Positions 15,735 through 25,152 of a DNA stretch of 64,000 nucleotides are shown piece after piece. Every line of letters starts with the position of its first letter. Position 1 is the stretch's first letter. Made by a program: the position numbers and the translations under genes. Origin of the DNA: VXNE01 sp965203615 (GTDB lineage: Bacteria > Pseudomonadota > Gammaproteobacteria > Pseudomonadales > Azotimanducaceae); the NCBI GenBank assembly GCA_965203615.1, contig OZ241900.1, positions 3,968,001 to 4,032,000 of the forward strand, read 5' to 3'. The notes below the pieces were generated by a model that saw only the letters and a program-made list of their open reading frames with translations, searched no databases and was not told the origin of the DNA.

Positions 15735-18521
15735 TTACAGCTTGTAGCGCACGGCGAACTGGAAGCGTCGCCCTGCGTTGATCGCGCTGGAGAAGTGGTC
15801 CTGCTGGCCCGATCCGACCCGGTTGTAGTAATAGACACTCTCATCCGTCAGGTTGATCCCTTCCAGGGCGAACGAGAAGTTGTCGTTCGGCGCATAGCCG
15901 AAGGACGCGTCGTATTGCTTGTACGGGTGGACGAAATAGGGGTGTGGCTGCCACGCGACCCCGATATTGTCCAGGAAGTCGTCACGGGAGTTGTAGGAAA
16001 CCCGGCCGCTCCACGGTCCCTTCTCATAGAACACGGTGAAGTTGATCGTGTTCTCGGACAGTCCCGGAATGCTGTATGAGGCCATCGTTTTCGCGCTCTC
16101 GAAGTCAGCTCCGGAATTGATGTAGGTGTAGTTGGCGATCACGCCGAGCCCGTCGAACGGCGCCGGCAGCAGGCCTTCCATCGTCCGCTGGAACGCCAGT
16201 TCCATGCCGACCAGGCCGGACTCTCCGGTGTTCAGCGGTCTGAAGGCCTCCAGCACAAGGGGCTGGTTCGTGTCGGGATCGGTCACGCCGGGGAACGGGA
16301 CCAGTTCGATGTCGTTCTGAACGAAGCCCTCTATCTCCTTCGTGAAGAGGCCGAGCGACACGATAGAGTAGTCCGCGAAATACCATTCCAGCGCCAGGTC
16401 GAACTGCACCCCCACGGTGGGGTCGAGCTGGCCGTTGCCGCCCGACATGGTGCGGTTGTTCGGCTGCACGCTGGCATTGGGATTCAACTCCCGGAACGCC
16501 GGCCGACTGAGCACTTTCGCGAGCGCAACCCGCACAACGATGTCGTCACGGGGATCGAACCGAAGATTCAGGGAAGGCAGCAGTTCGGTGTACTCGTGAC
16601 CTACCTCGAGATACGCGGGGTCCGACAGAATGAGCTCTGGTGCCGTCGGATCGGAATAGTCGATCGTGACGGGTTGAACGATCAGCCCCTCGGAACCGGT
16701 GCTGTTGTCCACGTAGCGCAACCCGAGGTTGCCGGAGAACGGCGTGCCGTCGAGGTCTCCGCTGAACGTGACCATGGCGTAAGCCGCGTTGCCGTCGTCC
16801 TCGTGATTGATGTCTTCGTTGAAACGGCCCGACGTGTATTCGTCGAGGGACTTGCCGGTACCCGTGTTGAACCCGCCGCCTGCACGGATATCGTCGGCGC
16901 GGGTAATGAAGGTCTCCTGCAGCGCATCGAAGTTGGGGCTCAGGACAGGCGAGGGAAACTGGGCGCCCAGCGCGTCGAGGAAGTCCGACTCCGCCGGAAA
17001 CGGAAGCCCGCCGCCGAACTCCGTAATCGGCCGATTGATGAACGCCCGGCTGTTCAGGTATCGCGCCCGGTCGCGGCGTTCCTGCCGGTAGGTCCGGACA
17101 CCGGCCTGGACCGTATCGAACCAGCCGTCAAGCTCATAAGTCGCGTCGGCCCTGAACTGCACGTTCGAATCATCGACGAGGTGCTCCTGTACCGATTGCT
17201 TCACGACGCTCCAGTGGTTGACGTCGGTCAGCGGCGAAGACGAAGTCAGCGAAGGAACCGCGCCGGGGCCGTTCTGGCGGTAGGTCATCTGGGTGCGGGT
17301 GTTTCGCATCAGGGCGTCCCGGTTCTGGATCGGGACTTCCGTATCGGACACCGCCACGTCGAAGTTGAGGGACAGCCTGTCCGTCGCCTGGACCTGCAGG
17401 TTGACGCCGTAGTTCGCCGCCACGTTGTCGACCGTCTCGGTGGCGTGCTGGATGAACGCGCCCGCGCCGGAGGTGGAAAGCATGGTGAAGATGCCGGTCC
17501 CGTTGTCATCCGAGACCGCAGCGTCGGTGAGCCGGCCAAGCCCTTGCGATATCCGCATGGACCGCAGATATTCGGTTTCGTCGGCCACGTTGCTGGCATA
17601 CAGCGCGTCGAATGTCAGGTCGACGCGATCCGAAGGCCGGAATTGCAGGGAAGCCGAAACGTTCAGGCGATCGCGGTCCGTGTAGTGCAATACGCCATTG
17701 AGATGGTTCAGGGAGTAGCCGGTCAATTCCGTGCCGTTGACATTGACGGTCCTGGGATCACGGATGTATCCGTTCTGGTGCAGGGAGTCCGACCGAAAGA
17801 CCCGGTTATCCCACTGGGCCGAGACCATCACACCCATGTTGTCGGTCAAGACATCGCTGAACAGCGCGAACACACCGGGCGCCGTGTCGTTCGACAACTC
17901 GTTTCGCGTGGTGTCGAGGGACAACGCAACGCGCCGCTCTCCGATGTCGAAGGGCTTGCGCGGCTGGATGTCGACGAAGCCACCGAGCCCGCCCTCGACG
18001 TGATCGGCCCGTGGCGACTTGTGGATTTCCACCGCCTGCACGAGTCCGGACTGGAAGCCGTGAAAGCCGACCGCGCGGGATTTCGGGTTCGAATTGCCCC
18101 TGCCGTCGTGGCTTCCCGGGGCGACGTTGGACGCGGAAACACGCCCGCCGATGGTTGTTGCCACGAACTGCGGCCCCAAGCCCCGAACACTGACGAACGC
18201 GCCTTCGCCGCTCTTGCGGTCGATGGCGACGCCGCTGATCCGCTGCAGGGCTTCGGCCAGGTTCTGGTCCGGAAACGCGCCGATGTCCTCGGCGGTGATT
18301 GCGTCGACGAAGTGGTCGGCGTTTCTCTTGCGCTCCAGCGACTGCTGCATGCTGCCGCGGATGCCGGTGACGACGATCTCTTCGACGATGCCGGCATCGT
18401 CTTCTGCGGAATCCGCCCCGGCGTCCGCTTCCTGGGCGAGCACCGAACCGCCGATCAGCATGGCGGCAAGCGCCGGCACGATGCGGGCAAAGGCGGACCA
18501 TGTATTGGTCTTTCTCAACAT
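15735..18521 (-). CDS. TonB-dependent receptor
   Basis: About 928 residues. The start is the ATG at 18521, preceded by AAGGAGA; it gives a signal peptide with LAAMLIGGSVLAQ. The plug domain follows EEIVVTGIRGSMQQSL (the TonB-box region) and includes DQNLAEALQRISGVAIDR and GLGPQFVATTIGGR. The rest is an outer-membrane barrel ending in the aromatic-rich RRFQFAVRYKL. It is a tandem paralogue of the receptor at 18762-21926 but lacks the N-terminal signalling domain. Probably imports a carbohydrate or other large substrate for the downstream sulfatase operon. Confidence 0.92.
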   Translation of the reverse strand: MLRKTNTWSAFARIVPALAAMLIGGSVLAQEADAGADSAEDDAGIVEEIVVTGIRGSMQQSLERKRNADHFVDAITAEDIGAFPDQNLAEALQRISGVAIDRKSGEGAFVSVRGLGPQFVATTIGGRVSASNVAPGSHDGRGNSNPKSRAVGFHGFQSGLVQAVEIHKSPRADHVEGGLGGFVDIQPRKPFDIGERRVALSLDTTRNELSNDTAPGVFALFSDVLTDNMGVMVSAQWDNRVFRSDSLHQNGYIRDPRTVNVNGTELTGYSLNHLNGVLHYTDRDRLNVSASLQFRPSDRVDLTFDALYASNVADETEYLRSMRISQGLGRLTDAAVSDDNGTGIFTMLSTSGAGAFIQHATETVDNVAANYGVNLQVQATDRLSLNFDVAVSDTEVPIQNRDALMRNTRTQMTYRQNGPGAVPSLTSSSPLTDVNHWSVVKQSVQEHLVDDSNVQFRADATYELDGWFDTVQAGVRTYRQERRDRARYLNSRAFINRPITEFGGGLPFPAESDFLDALGAQFPSPVLSPNFDALQETFITRADDIRAGGGFNTGTGKSLDEYTSGRFNEDINHEDDGNAAYAMVTFSGDLDGTPFSGNLGLRYVDNSTGSEGLIVQPVTIDYSDPTAPELILSDPAYLEVGHEYTELLPSLNLRFDPRDDIVVRVALAKVLSRPAFRELNPNASVQPNNRTMSGGNGQLDPTVGVQFDLALEWYFADYSIVSLGLFTKEIEGFVQNDIELVPFPGVTDPDTNQPLVLEAFRPLNTGESGLVGMELAFQRTMEGLLPAPFDGLGVIANYTYINSGADFESAKTMASYSIPGLSENTINFTVFYEKGPWSGRVSYNSRDDFLDNIGVAWQPHPYFVHPYKQYDASFGYAPNDNFSFALEGINLTDESVYYYNRVGSGQQDHFSSAINAGRRFQFAVRYKL

Positions 18522-18735
18522 TGAATATCTCTCCTTGATATCGGTCCCCCACAACGTCTCCCTGGGGGTCGAGTGGCGAGCCTTTTACCCAAAATCTCGA
18601 CGATCAGCAAGACCGATATATGCACATTCACCCAATAAATCATCGCCTTTTTGCGGAGTACGCGTGAACGGTCTCTTGAACGCGGTTCCTGGACTCGAAA
18701 CTGACGGGCGCAAGCCATGCGTGCTGGCCGACCAA

Positions 18736-18762
18736 ACCCGGACCCCTTGGGCAAATCCGGGT
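18736..18762 (-). terminator. Terminator-like hairpin after STN-type receptor
   Basis: ACCCGGA (18736-18742) and TCCGGGT (18756-18762) form a perfect 7-bp inverted repeat with a 13-base loop, starting in the receptor stop codon. Downstream on the minus strand is only a weak TTTGGT, so it may be a pause or mRNA-stabilising hairpin. Confidence 0.45.
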
Positions 18763-21700
18763 CAGAGCCTCAGGCGTACGCCGAACTGAAACCGGCGTCC
18801 GGCATGGATGGCACTCGATAGGTGCTTTCCTGCGCCGGTTCCGAGACGGTTGTAGTAATAGACGCTCTCGTCGGTCAGGTTGATTGCTTCCAGGGCGAAA
18901 GAGAGCCTCTCGTTCAGCGTGACGCCAAAGGATGCGTCAAGTTGATCGTACGCGTCGACGAAATAGGGGTGTCCCGAAAGGCCGCTGTTGATGTCGTCCA
19001 GAAAGTCGTCGCGGAAGTTGTAGGAGATCTGGCTGCGCCACGGACCCTTCTCGTAGAACAACGTGAAGTTGATCGTGTTTCTGGATAATCCCGGAATGCT
19101 ATAGGAGGCACCGGTCTTTTCGTTCCTGAAGTCCGAACCGGCGTTAATGTACGTCACGTTGGCGATCACGCCGAGGCCATCGAACGGTTCCGGCAGCAGG
19201 TCCGCAAACGATCTCTGGAATACCAGTTCCATGCCAACAAGGCTCGACTCCCCGGTATTCAGCGGTCTGAAGGCGGTCAGGAGAAGCGGCCGGCCCGTTT
19301 CGGGATCGATGACGCTGGAAAACGGAACGACTTCGACGTCGGACTGGACGAAACTCTCGATGCTCTTGGTGAACAGGCCGACCGAGGCGATCGAGTAGTC
19401 CGCGAAGTACCATTCCACCGCCAGGTCGAACTGCACCGCCGTCGTCGGGTCGAGTTCGCCGTTGCCGCCCCGCATGGTCCGCGAATTGGCCTGGACGGTG
19501 AGCCTGGGGCTCAGGTCGAGATACCTGGGTCGACTCATGACCCTGGCTACCGCCGCCCGCACGACGAGGTCCTCCCGCGGGTCGAAGCGGAGGTTGAGGG
19601 AAGGCAACAACCGGGTGTAGGCGTGGCCAACGACGACGAACTCGGGGGTGGAAAGGATGATATCCGGCGCCGACGGGTCGGAGTAATCGATGTCGATGGG
19701 TTGCGCGATTTCCCCTTCTGACCCGGTGCTGTTGTCGACATATCGCAACCCGACATTGCCGGAGTAGGGCGTGTCCCCCAAGGTCCCGCTGAACGCGACC
19801 ATCGCGTAGACCGCGTTGCCGTCGTCTTCGTGATTGAGGTCTTCGTTGAAACGGCCGGACGTGAATTCGTCGAGGGACTTGCCGGTGCCCGTGTTGAACC
19901 CGCCGCCTGCCCGGATTTCGTCCGCCCGGGTGACGAAGGTCTCCTGCAGCGCGGCGAAGTTCGGGCTCAGGGCAGGTGAGGGGAGTTCGATGCCGAGACC
20001 GTCGAGGAAATCCGATTCGGCCGGAAACGGGAGGCCGCCGCCGAACTCGGCGATGGGGCGATCGATGAAAGCTCGGCTGGCCAGATACCTGGACCGGTCG
20101 CGGCGTTCCTGCCGATATGTCCTGACCCCGACCTGGACCGTATCGAGCCAGCCGCCGTCGAAGGTATGGGTCGCGTCGGCCCTGAATTGGGAGATACGGT
20201 CGTCGACCAGGTGTTCCTGAACCCCCTGGTGCACGACGCTCCAGTGGTCGATGTCGGTCAGCGGGGAAGACGAGGTCAACGACGGAAGCCCGCCTGGACC
20301 GTCCTTGTGGTACGTCATCTGGGTGAAAGTGTTTCGCATCAGGGCATCCCGATTTTCGATCGGCGCCTCGGTATCGGAAACCGTGAGGTCCAGGTTGACG
20401 AACAACCTGTCGGTAGCATGGAACTGCAGGTTCGCGGCGTAGTTCACGGACACGTTGTCGACGTCCTCCGTGGCGTGTTGCATGAACGCGCCCGCACCGG
20501 AGGTGGAGATCATGGTGAAAACGCCTGTGCCGTTGTCGTCCGCGAGCGTTGCGTCGGTAATCCGCGAGTGCCCCTGCGCTATGCGGAAGGATCGCCAGTA
20601 ATCGGTCTCGAAGGCTGCATTCCTTGTGTACAGTGCATCGAATGTCGCCTCCACGCGGCCCGAAGGCCGCCATTGCAGGGAAGAGGAGACATTCAGGCGA
20701 TCGCGGTCCGTGAGGTGCAGCTCCCCAAGGAGCTGGGACGGGTAATAACCGGTACCGCTTTCGACCCCGTCTATTGTGACGGTGCGGGGATCTCCGAGGA
20801 ACCCGTACTGTTCCAGCGAGTCCGACCGGAAGACCCGATTGTCCCACTGCGCCGACACCATGACTCCGACCGTATCCGTCAATACGTCGCTGAACAGCGC
20901 AAATACGCCGGGCGCCGTGTCGTTCGCCAGCGCGTTTCGCGTGGACTCCAGCGATACGGCAACGTGCCGCTTGTCCAGATCGAAGGGTTTGCGCAGCTCG
21001 ATGTCGACGATCCCGCCGAGGCCGCCTTCGACGTGATCCGCTCGCGGTGACTTGTGAATGGCGACGGCCTGCACCAGCCCGGACTGGAATGCGTGAAAGC
21101 CGACCACCCGCGACTTCGCGTTCGTCGCGCCCCTGCCATCGTGGCTTCCCGGCGCGACGTTGGAGGCGGAAACGCGCCCGCCGATGGTCGTCTGGACGAA
21201 CTGCGGGCCGAGGCCGCGAACGCTGACGAACGCGCCCTCGCCACTCTTGCGGTCAATGGCGACCCCGCTGATCCTCTGCAGGGACTCGGCCAGATTCCGC
21301 GCCGGGAACGCGCCTATGTCCTCGGCGGTGATGGTGTCGACAAAGTGATCGGCGCGTCTCTTCCGGTCGAGAGACAGGCGCAGGCTGCCATGAATGCCGA
21401 CGACGACAATTTCTTCGATTGCGCCCGATGTCCCGGCAGGCCCTCTGCCGGAAGACGCGTCGGTCCCCGGCTGCACGGACGTGACGCCGGAGTCCACCGG
21501 CCCGGAGACACCCGCGGACTCTGATCCCGGCACTGCGGACGGCGCACCCATGGTGACCTGAATCTGGCTTCCGACCAGGATGGTGTCGAGATCGGTGATT
21601 CGGTAATCCAGCCCGGTGTTCGCCAGCAGCCGGTCCAGTGCCGCAAGCGGGTGATACGTCCCCGAAACCTGGGAGGTCGACTTGCCGGAAATCTCGTCTT

Positions 21701-21926
21701 CGACAAACAGGATTTCCTTGCCGCTTTGCAGCGCGAACTGATTGAGCGCGCTGCCGAGGTCCTGCGCCTCTATGCGGAAGTCGACAGTCTCGGTCGCATC
21801 CGTTTCCTGTCCGGCATCCGATGCCGAGACGCCGACAGCCCAAGCCATGAATACGACAATCGAAGCGCGGATCGCTGTCCTGATTCCGACAGCCGCAACC
21901 ACTGCTGGGACCCCCTGTAGCCGCAC
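18762..21926 (-). CDS. TonB-dependent transducer with STN domain
   Basis: This 1054-aa receptor begins at a GTG (21926), has a hydrophobic signal segment around AIRASIVVFMAWAVGVSA, and then a secretin/TonB short N-terminal (STN) domain at about residues 50-120 (VDFRIEAQDLGSALNQFALQ, DRLLANTGLDYRI). A Ser/Gly/Pro-rich linker leads to EEIVVVGIHGSLRLSL, the plug, and the barrel ending in RRFQFGVRLRL. The STN domain contacts the FecR protein encoded just upstream, so this receptor both transports and signals. It is a paralogue of the receptor at 15735-18521, with many identical segments such as VSASNVAPGSHDGRG. Confidence 0.93.
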   Translation of the reverse strand: MRLQGVPAVVAAVGIRTAIRASIVVFMAWAVGVSASDAGQETDATETVDFRIEAQDLGSALNQFALQSGKEILFVEDEISGKSTSQVSGTYHPLAALDRLLANTGLDYRITDLDTILVGSQIQVTMGAPSAVPGSESAGVSGPVDSGVTSVQPGTDASSGRGPAGTSGAIEEIVVVGIHGSLRLSLDRKRRADHFVDTITAEDIGAFPARNLAESLQRISGVAIDRKSGEGAFVSVRGLGPQFVQTTIGGRVSASNVAPGSHDGRGATNAKSRVVGFHAFQSGLVQAVAIHKSPRADHVEGGLGGIVDIELRKPFDLDKRHVAVSLESTRNALANDTAPGVFALFSDVLTDTVGVMVSAQWDNRVFRSDSLEQYGFLGDPRTVTIDGVESGTGYYPSQLLGELHLTDRDRLNVSSSLQWRPSGRVEATFDALYTRNAAFETDYWRSFRIAQGHSRITDATLADDNGTGVFTMISTSGAGAFMQHATEDVDNVSVNYAANLQFHATDRLFVNLDLTVSDTEAPIENRDALMRNTFTQMTYHKDGPGGLPSLTSSSPLTDIDHWSVVHQGVQEHLVDDRISQFRADATHTFDGGWLDTVQVGVRTYRQERRDRSRYLASRAFIDRPIAEFGGGLPFPAESDFLDGLGIELPSPALSPNFAALQETFVTRADEIRAGGGFNTGTGKSLDEFTSGRFNEDLNHEDDGNAVYAMVAFSGTLGDTPYSGNVGLRYVDNSTGSEGEIAQPIDIDYSDPSAPDIILSTPEFVVVGHAYTRLLPSLNLRFDPREDLVVRAAVARVMSRPRYLDLSPRLTVQANSRTMRGGNGELDPTTAVQFDLAVEWYFADYSIASVGLFTKSIESFVQSDVEVVPFSSVIDPETGRPLLLTAFRPLNTGESSLVGMELVFQRSFADLLPEPFDGLGVIANVTYINAGSDFRNEKTGASYSIPGLSRNTINFTLFYEKGPWRSQISYNFRDDFLDDINSGLSGHPYFVDAYDQLDASFGVTLNERLSFALEAINLTDESVYYYNRLGTGAGKHLSSAIHAGRRFQFGVRLRL

Positions 21927-22015
21927 CGAAATACCGACGTTAGCAGCAAGATCGGCGGGATGATAGACGGGCTTGGGCGGGGCTAAAACATGGCGCGCGA
22001 AACGGCGACAGGCTC

Positions 22016-23137
22016 TTATCGGGCTAACGGGTCAGCCGGGACTTTTCTGTCGATGGTTTGGTCAACCCAGACCAGGGCGACCTGGTCTGCCGCAACCCGA
22101 CGTGCCTCGACGGGATAGAGTTCCTCCACCGCCGCGACGAACGACGCCGTACTGCCGGTCTTGAATACGCCGCCAATCTGGATGCCGTCAAGCCTTGCAT
22201 CGTCGTCGACGACGAGTTTTTTCGTGCTGTAGCGGTTGATTTCCTTCACCACGTTGCGCAGGGGATCGTTCCGGAAGACAAGTTGGCCCTCACGCCATCC
22301 GACGACTTGCTCCACGTCCGCGATGATCACTTCGGGAGGCGCGTCGGGTCTTGCGATCAACTGCTCGCCTGCCCTGAGTACTGTCCGCGCGGATGCCTCG
22401 CCGCCGGAGGCGCCATCGGCAGATCCCGGCGAGACCGCTGCGGTGTCTCGAACCCGACCCTCGGATACGGAGACGCGACCTTCCACCAAAGTCACCAGGA
22501 CGCCGAGATCCTCGTCGATACGAACATCGAACGCGGTCCCCAACGCGACAATTCGCTGGTCGCCCGCCAGCACTTCGAATGGACGGGCGTCCTTCTCTAC
22601 AGCGAAGTGCGCCTGTCCGCGCACCAGGATCAGCCGGCGAACGTCGGCGTTGCCGACATGGGGCACTTCGACCAGGGAATCGGTATTGAGCGTCACGACG
22701 GAGTCGTCGGGCAATACGACGGTGGAACGCTCGCCAACCGCAGTCTCGAAGCTGCTCTCGATGGTCCGCAGTTGCCGATCGATATCGGGTTCCACGCTAT
22801 TCTGCAAGAACAGCGCGACGCCCAGCACCATGGCGCAGGCGACTGCGAGCCCGATTCCCGCGGAACGGAAGGATGGTCTGCGCGATGTCCCCGCTTCCTC
22901 GAGTACGCGTTCGCCAAGATCCATCAGTTCGACACTGTCAAGATTCTGATCGACGATCGCCAGCGCCCGTCGCGCACGCGCATATGCGTCGGCATGCGAG
23001 GCGTGCGTGGCACGCCACTTTTCGAACGCGGCCCGGTCGGCCGGTCGGCAACCCGGCGCGTCGAGCCGCACGACCCAGTACGCCGCCGCCTCTTCCACCG
23101 GGCGTTTCGAAACCTTGTCGATGCTGACGAGTTTCAT
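22016..23137 (-). CDS. FecR-type anti-sigma/signal-transduction protein
   Basis: A 373-aa FecR family protein. The cytoplasmic N-terminal domain holds AAYWVVRLD and FEKWRATHASHADAYARAR, typical for sigma-factor binding. A single membrane helix lies near GIGLAVACAMVLGVALFLQ (about residue 95), followed by a periplasmic domain with TAVGERSTVVLPDDSVVTLNTDS and the C-terminal VVKEINRYS and DGIQIGGVFKTG repeats that meet the receptor STN domain. Its ATG lies 1 base after the sigma-factor stop. It should relay substrate binding at the 18762-21926 receptor to the sigma factor. Confidence 0.93.
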   Translation of the reverse strand: MKLVSIDKVSKRPVEEAAAYWVVRLDAPGCRPADRAAFEKWRATHASHADAYARARRALAIVDQNLDSVELMDLGERVLEEAGTSRRPSFRSAGIGLAVACAMVLGVALFLQNSVEPDIDRQLRTIESSFETAVGERSTVVLPDDSVVTLNTDSLVEVPHVGNADVRRLILVRGQAHFAVEKDARPFEVLAGDQRIVALGTAFDVRIDEDLGVLVTLVEGRVSVSEGRVRDTAAVSPGSADGASGGEASARTVLRAGEQLIARPDAPPEVIIADVEQVVGWREGQLVFRNDPLRNVVKEINRYSTKKLVVDDDARLDGIQIGGVFKTGSTASFVAAVEELYPVEARRVAADQVALVWVDQTIDRKVPADPLAR

Positions 23138-23138
23138 T

Positions 23139-23666
23139 TCACCTCTTGCCGAGGACGGATGTCAGGTGAGCGATCGCCCTGATCATGTGTTTCTCTACCG
23201 CGCTCACGGAGACCCCGAGTCTCTTCGCAACGCTCTTCTGTCTAATACCTTCGACGCGACAGAGCACGAAAACCTGACGCGTACGTTTCGGCAGTTCGCC
23301 CAGCGCGGCCAGGACAGCATCGATCGATTGTCTGCCCTCCAGTTCCCGGGCGGGCCCGTTTTCCTCGAGCAGAGAGCCTTCGACGTACTCCTCGTGCGCT
23401 TCCACCGCATGGGTTCTCTTCTTGCGCAGGAAATCCCGCCACACATTCGTGGCCGTACGCATCAGGTACGCTTCAGGCTTTTCTATGGTGTCGCAGTCGC
23501 CGCGAACGGCCAGCCGCACGAGCACGTCCTGGACAAGGTCTTCGACATCGGCATGCCGGTCCGCACGTTTACCGAAGTAACGTCGGAGCGCTGGACGGTA
23601 CTCCCGCGCCAGCGTCTCGAGCGGTTCGGCGCCTGTTGGCGCCTGGCCCTGTTGCTCTGCGGCCAT
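23139..23666 (-). CDS. ECF RNA polymerase sigma factor (FecI-like)
   Basis: This 175-aa protein has sigma region 2 (YFGKRADRHADVEDLVQDVLVRL) and region 4 (LPKRTRQVFVLCRVEGIRQKSVAKRLGVSVSAVEKHMIRAI). It would direct transcription of the downstream receptor genes once FecR is triggered. It heads a sigma-FecR-receptor set in the canonical order. The next gene upstream, at 23761, runs in the same direction with a 94-base gap. Confidence 0.93.
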   Translation of the reverse strand: MAAEQQGQAPTGAEPLETLAREYRPALRRYFGKRADRHADVEDLVQDVLVRLAVRGDCDTIEKPEAYLMRTATNVWRDFLRKKRTHAVEAHEEYVEGSLLEENGPARELEGRQSIDAVLAALGELPKRTRQVFVLCRVEGIRQKSVAKRLGVSVSAVEKHMIRAIAHLTSVLGKR

Positions 23667-23760
23667 CTGGGTTCCGCTTGGGGCGAGTTCTGTCCATCAT
23701 AAGGACTGACGTAGCGAAGTGACAGGTTTCCGCCCGCGTCCGGCAGGCGTGACAAGGGCG

Positions 23761-24843
23761 TCAGGCTCGACGGGGATTCAACCGGGGCATTCCCGGTGGC
23801 ACCGGTCGTGCGGGGGTGCAGCACAGGCGCTCGATTTCCGTGCGTTCGCGGGCGGTGAGTCCGCGGGCGACCGGCGAATCCGGAAACGCCTTGCCCAGCG
23901 CGCTCTTGTCCAGCATCGGTGGAATGTAGGATGGCGCTACCGCGTTCAGAATGGCGACGCGGTCATGGCCGCTGGTGTTCAACTCGTTGCAGGTGCGGTG
24001 CCACATGAGCGAGTCGTAGATGATCGCGGCGCCCCCGGGTGCCAACCACTGCCGTACTTCGGTATGCGGGCCACGGCCCATGCGGGTGCCGCCGGTGTTG
24101 AATTCGCGTGGCGGAGGTTTCCTGTAGAGGTGCGATCCGGGCAGGTACTGGGTGGCGCCGTTGTCGGCCCGGAACGCGTCCACGCAGATATTGAACTGTA
24201 CACCCAGGGGCGGCCAGGAGTCCTCGGGGAGGACCTTGTGATAGGGGTAGTCGATGTGCCAGCCGCTTTCAGGAAAGGTGCCTGCGAGCAGGTCGGCAGG
24301 CTTCACGGTCGTGATCACGGGCTGATGGCAGAAGTGGATCTCTTCGGTGCCCAGGTATTCCCGCATGATCCAGAGCGCCACCGGATGACTGGCGGCGCGC
24401 GCGACCTCCACACTCCAGATCAGTGAATCGCGCATCCAGAAGGTGCCGTCGTGGCTGCTCTCATCGGCGTAGCGTTCGACCCGCTCCCTTCGGATGTCGG
24501 CCTTGAGCCGCGTGATCGCGTCGTCGTCCATCACGTGGGGCACCACGGTAAATCCCTGGGAACGGAGTTCGTCGAGGTGCCGGGACGGTGCCTGTTGAGG
24601 CCCCTCCACGATACGGAACGGAGCCCCTCCAACCGGTTCGCCGTCCTCATGCGTCATGCTGTGAATACCGTTGGCGTCGCCCGGCTCGGGGGTCAGACGC
24701 AAGTCGCCGGTCACATGCACGAGGTGATCGCCCTCACATTGCCAGAGGCAACTGTCGTCGGCGCTGGCTGTGGCGGAGAGTTCGCCGCCGATGGCATTGA
24801 GCAACGTTCCGGAAGCATCTTGAATCAGGCAGTATCGGTTCAT
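23761..24843 (-). CDS. Phytanoyl-CoA dioxygenase (PhyH) family protein
   Basis: About 360 residues, starting at the ATG 24843 (MNRYCLIQDASG); the frame extends to 24963 but through non-conserved sequence. It has the same plan as the protein at 11248-12321: an N-terminal domain of about 95 residues followed by a PhyH oxygenase. Iron ligands are in WHIDYPYH (H-x-D) and LMWHRTCNELNTSGHDR (distal His). It is divergent from the PhyH gene at 25153 across a 309-base region holding an 8-bp inverted repeat. Confidence 0.85.
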   Translation of the reverse strand: MNRYCLIQDASGTLLNAIGGELSATASADDSCLWQCEGDHLVHVTGDLRLTPEPGDANGIHSMTHEDGEPVGGAPFRIVEGPQQAPSRHLDELRSQGFTVVPHVMDDDAITRLKADIRRERVERYADESSHDGTFWMRDSLIWSVEVARAASHPVALWIMREYLGTEEIHFCHQPVITTVKPADLLAGTFPESGWHIDYPYHKVLPEDSWPPLGVQFNICVDAFRADNGATQYLPGSHLYRKPPPREFNTGGTRMGRGPHTEVRQWLAPGGAAIIYDSLMWHRTCNELNTSGHDRVAILNAVAPSYIPPMLDKSALGKAFPDSPVARGLTARERTEIERLCCTPARPVPPGMPRLNPRRA

Positions 24844-25152
24844 GTGCGGTCCATGAGGCGCTGACGCTGGCCGGGTTCGGCTGTTGGAACCAGGTAAGTT
24901 CGAACCCGGTTCCAAGGCTTGTTCGCGAGTGATTTTGTCAACTAACCTTGTCGATGGGAACAAGTGTCCCAGACCGTATGGGTCAGGTTTTCGTGCGTGG
25001 GCACGTCGAAAGACCCAAGAGCGCCGCCAAAAAGGGATTGCCGGGACGGCGGGGAGCAGACCACCGGCAGGCGGGCGAGAAGCCGTGACATGGCGGATCG
25101 GCTGGATTTTCGGAATCGCAGGAACAGGCGTATCGGCACGGGAGGATCAACG
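24844..25152. promoter_or_regulatory. Divergent intergenic region with 8-bp inverted repeat
   Basis: This 309-base region separates two divergent PhyH genes. TTGGAACC (24884-24891) and GGTTCCAA (24908-24915) form a perfect 8-bp inverted repeat with a 16-base spacer, 41 bases upstream of the minus-strand ATG. A minus-strand TTGACA lies at about 24939-24944, with no good -10. A strong GGAGG precedes the plus-strand ATG. I see no RNA gene or recognised riboswitch; the repeat could be an operator. Confidence 0.4.

Noticed and set aside
16596..18524. A 642-codon plus-strand open frame inside the TonB receptor gene
   Set aside because: Antisense shadow: no recognisable motif, while the minus strand encodes a complete receptor with signal peptide and plug.
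24964..25152. Possible riboswitch in the leader of the 25153 PhyH gene
   Set aside because: Several short GC hairpins can be drawn, but I could not match the conserved core of cobalamin, SAM, SAH or glycine riboswitches.
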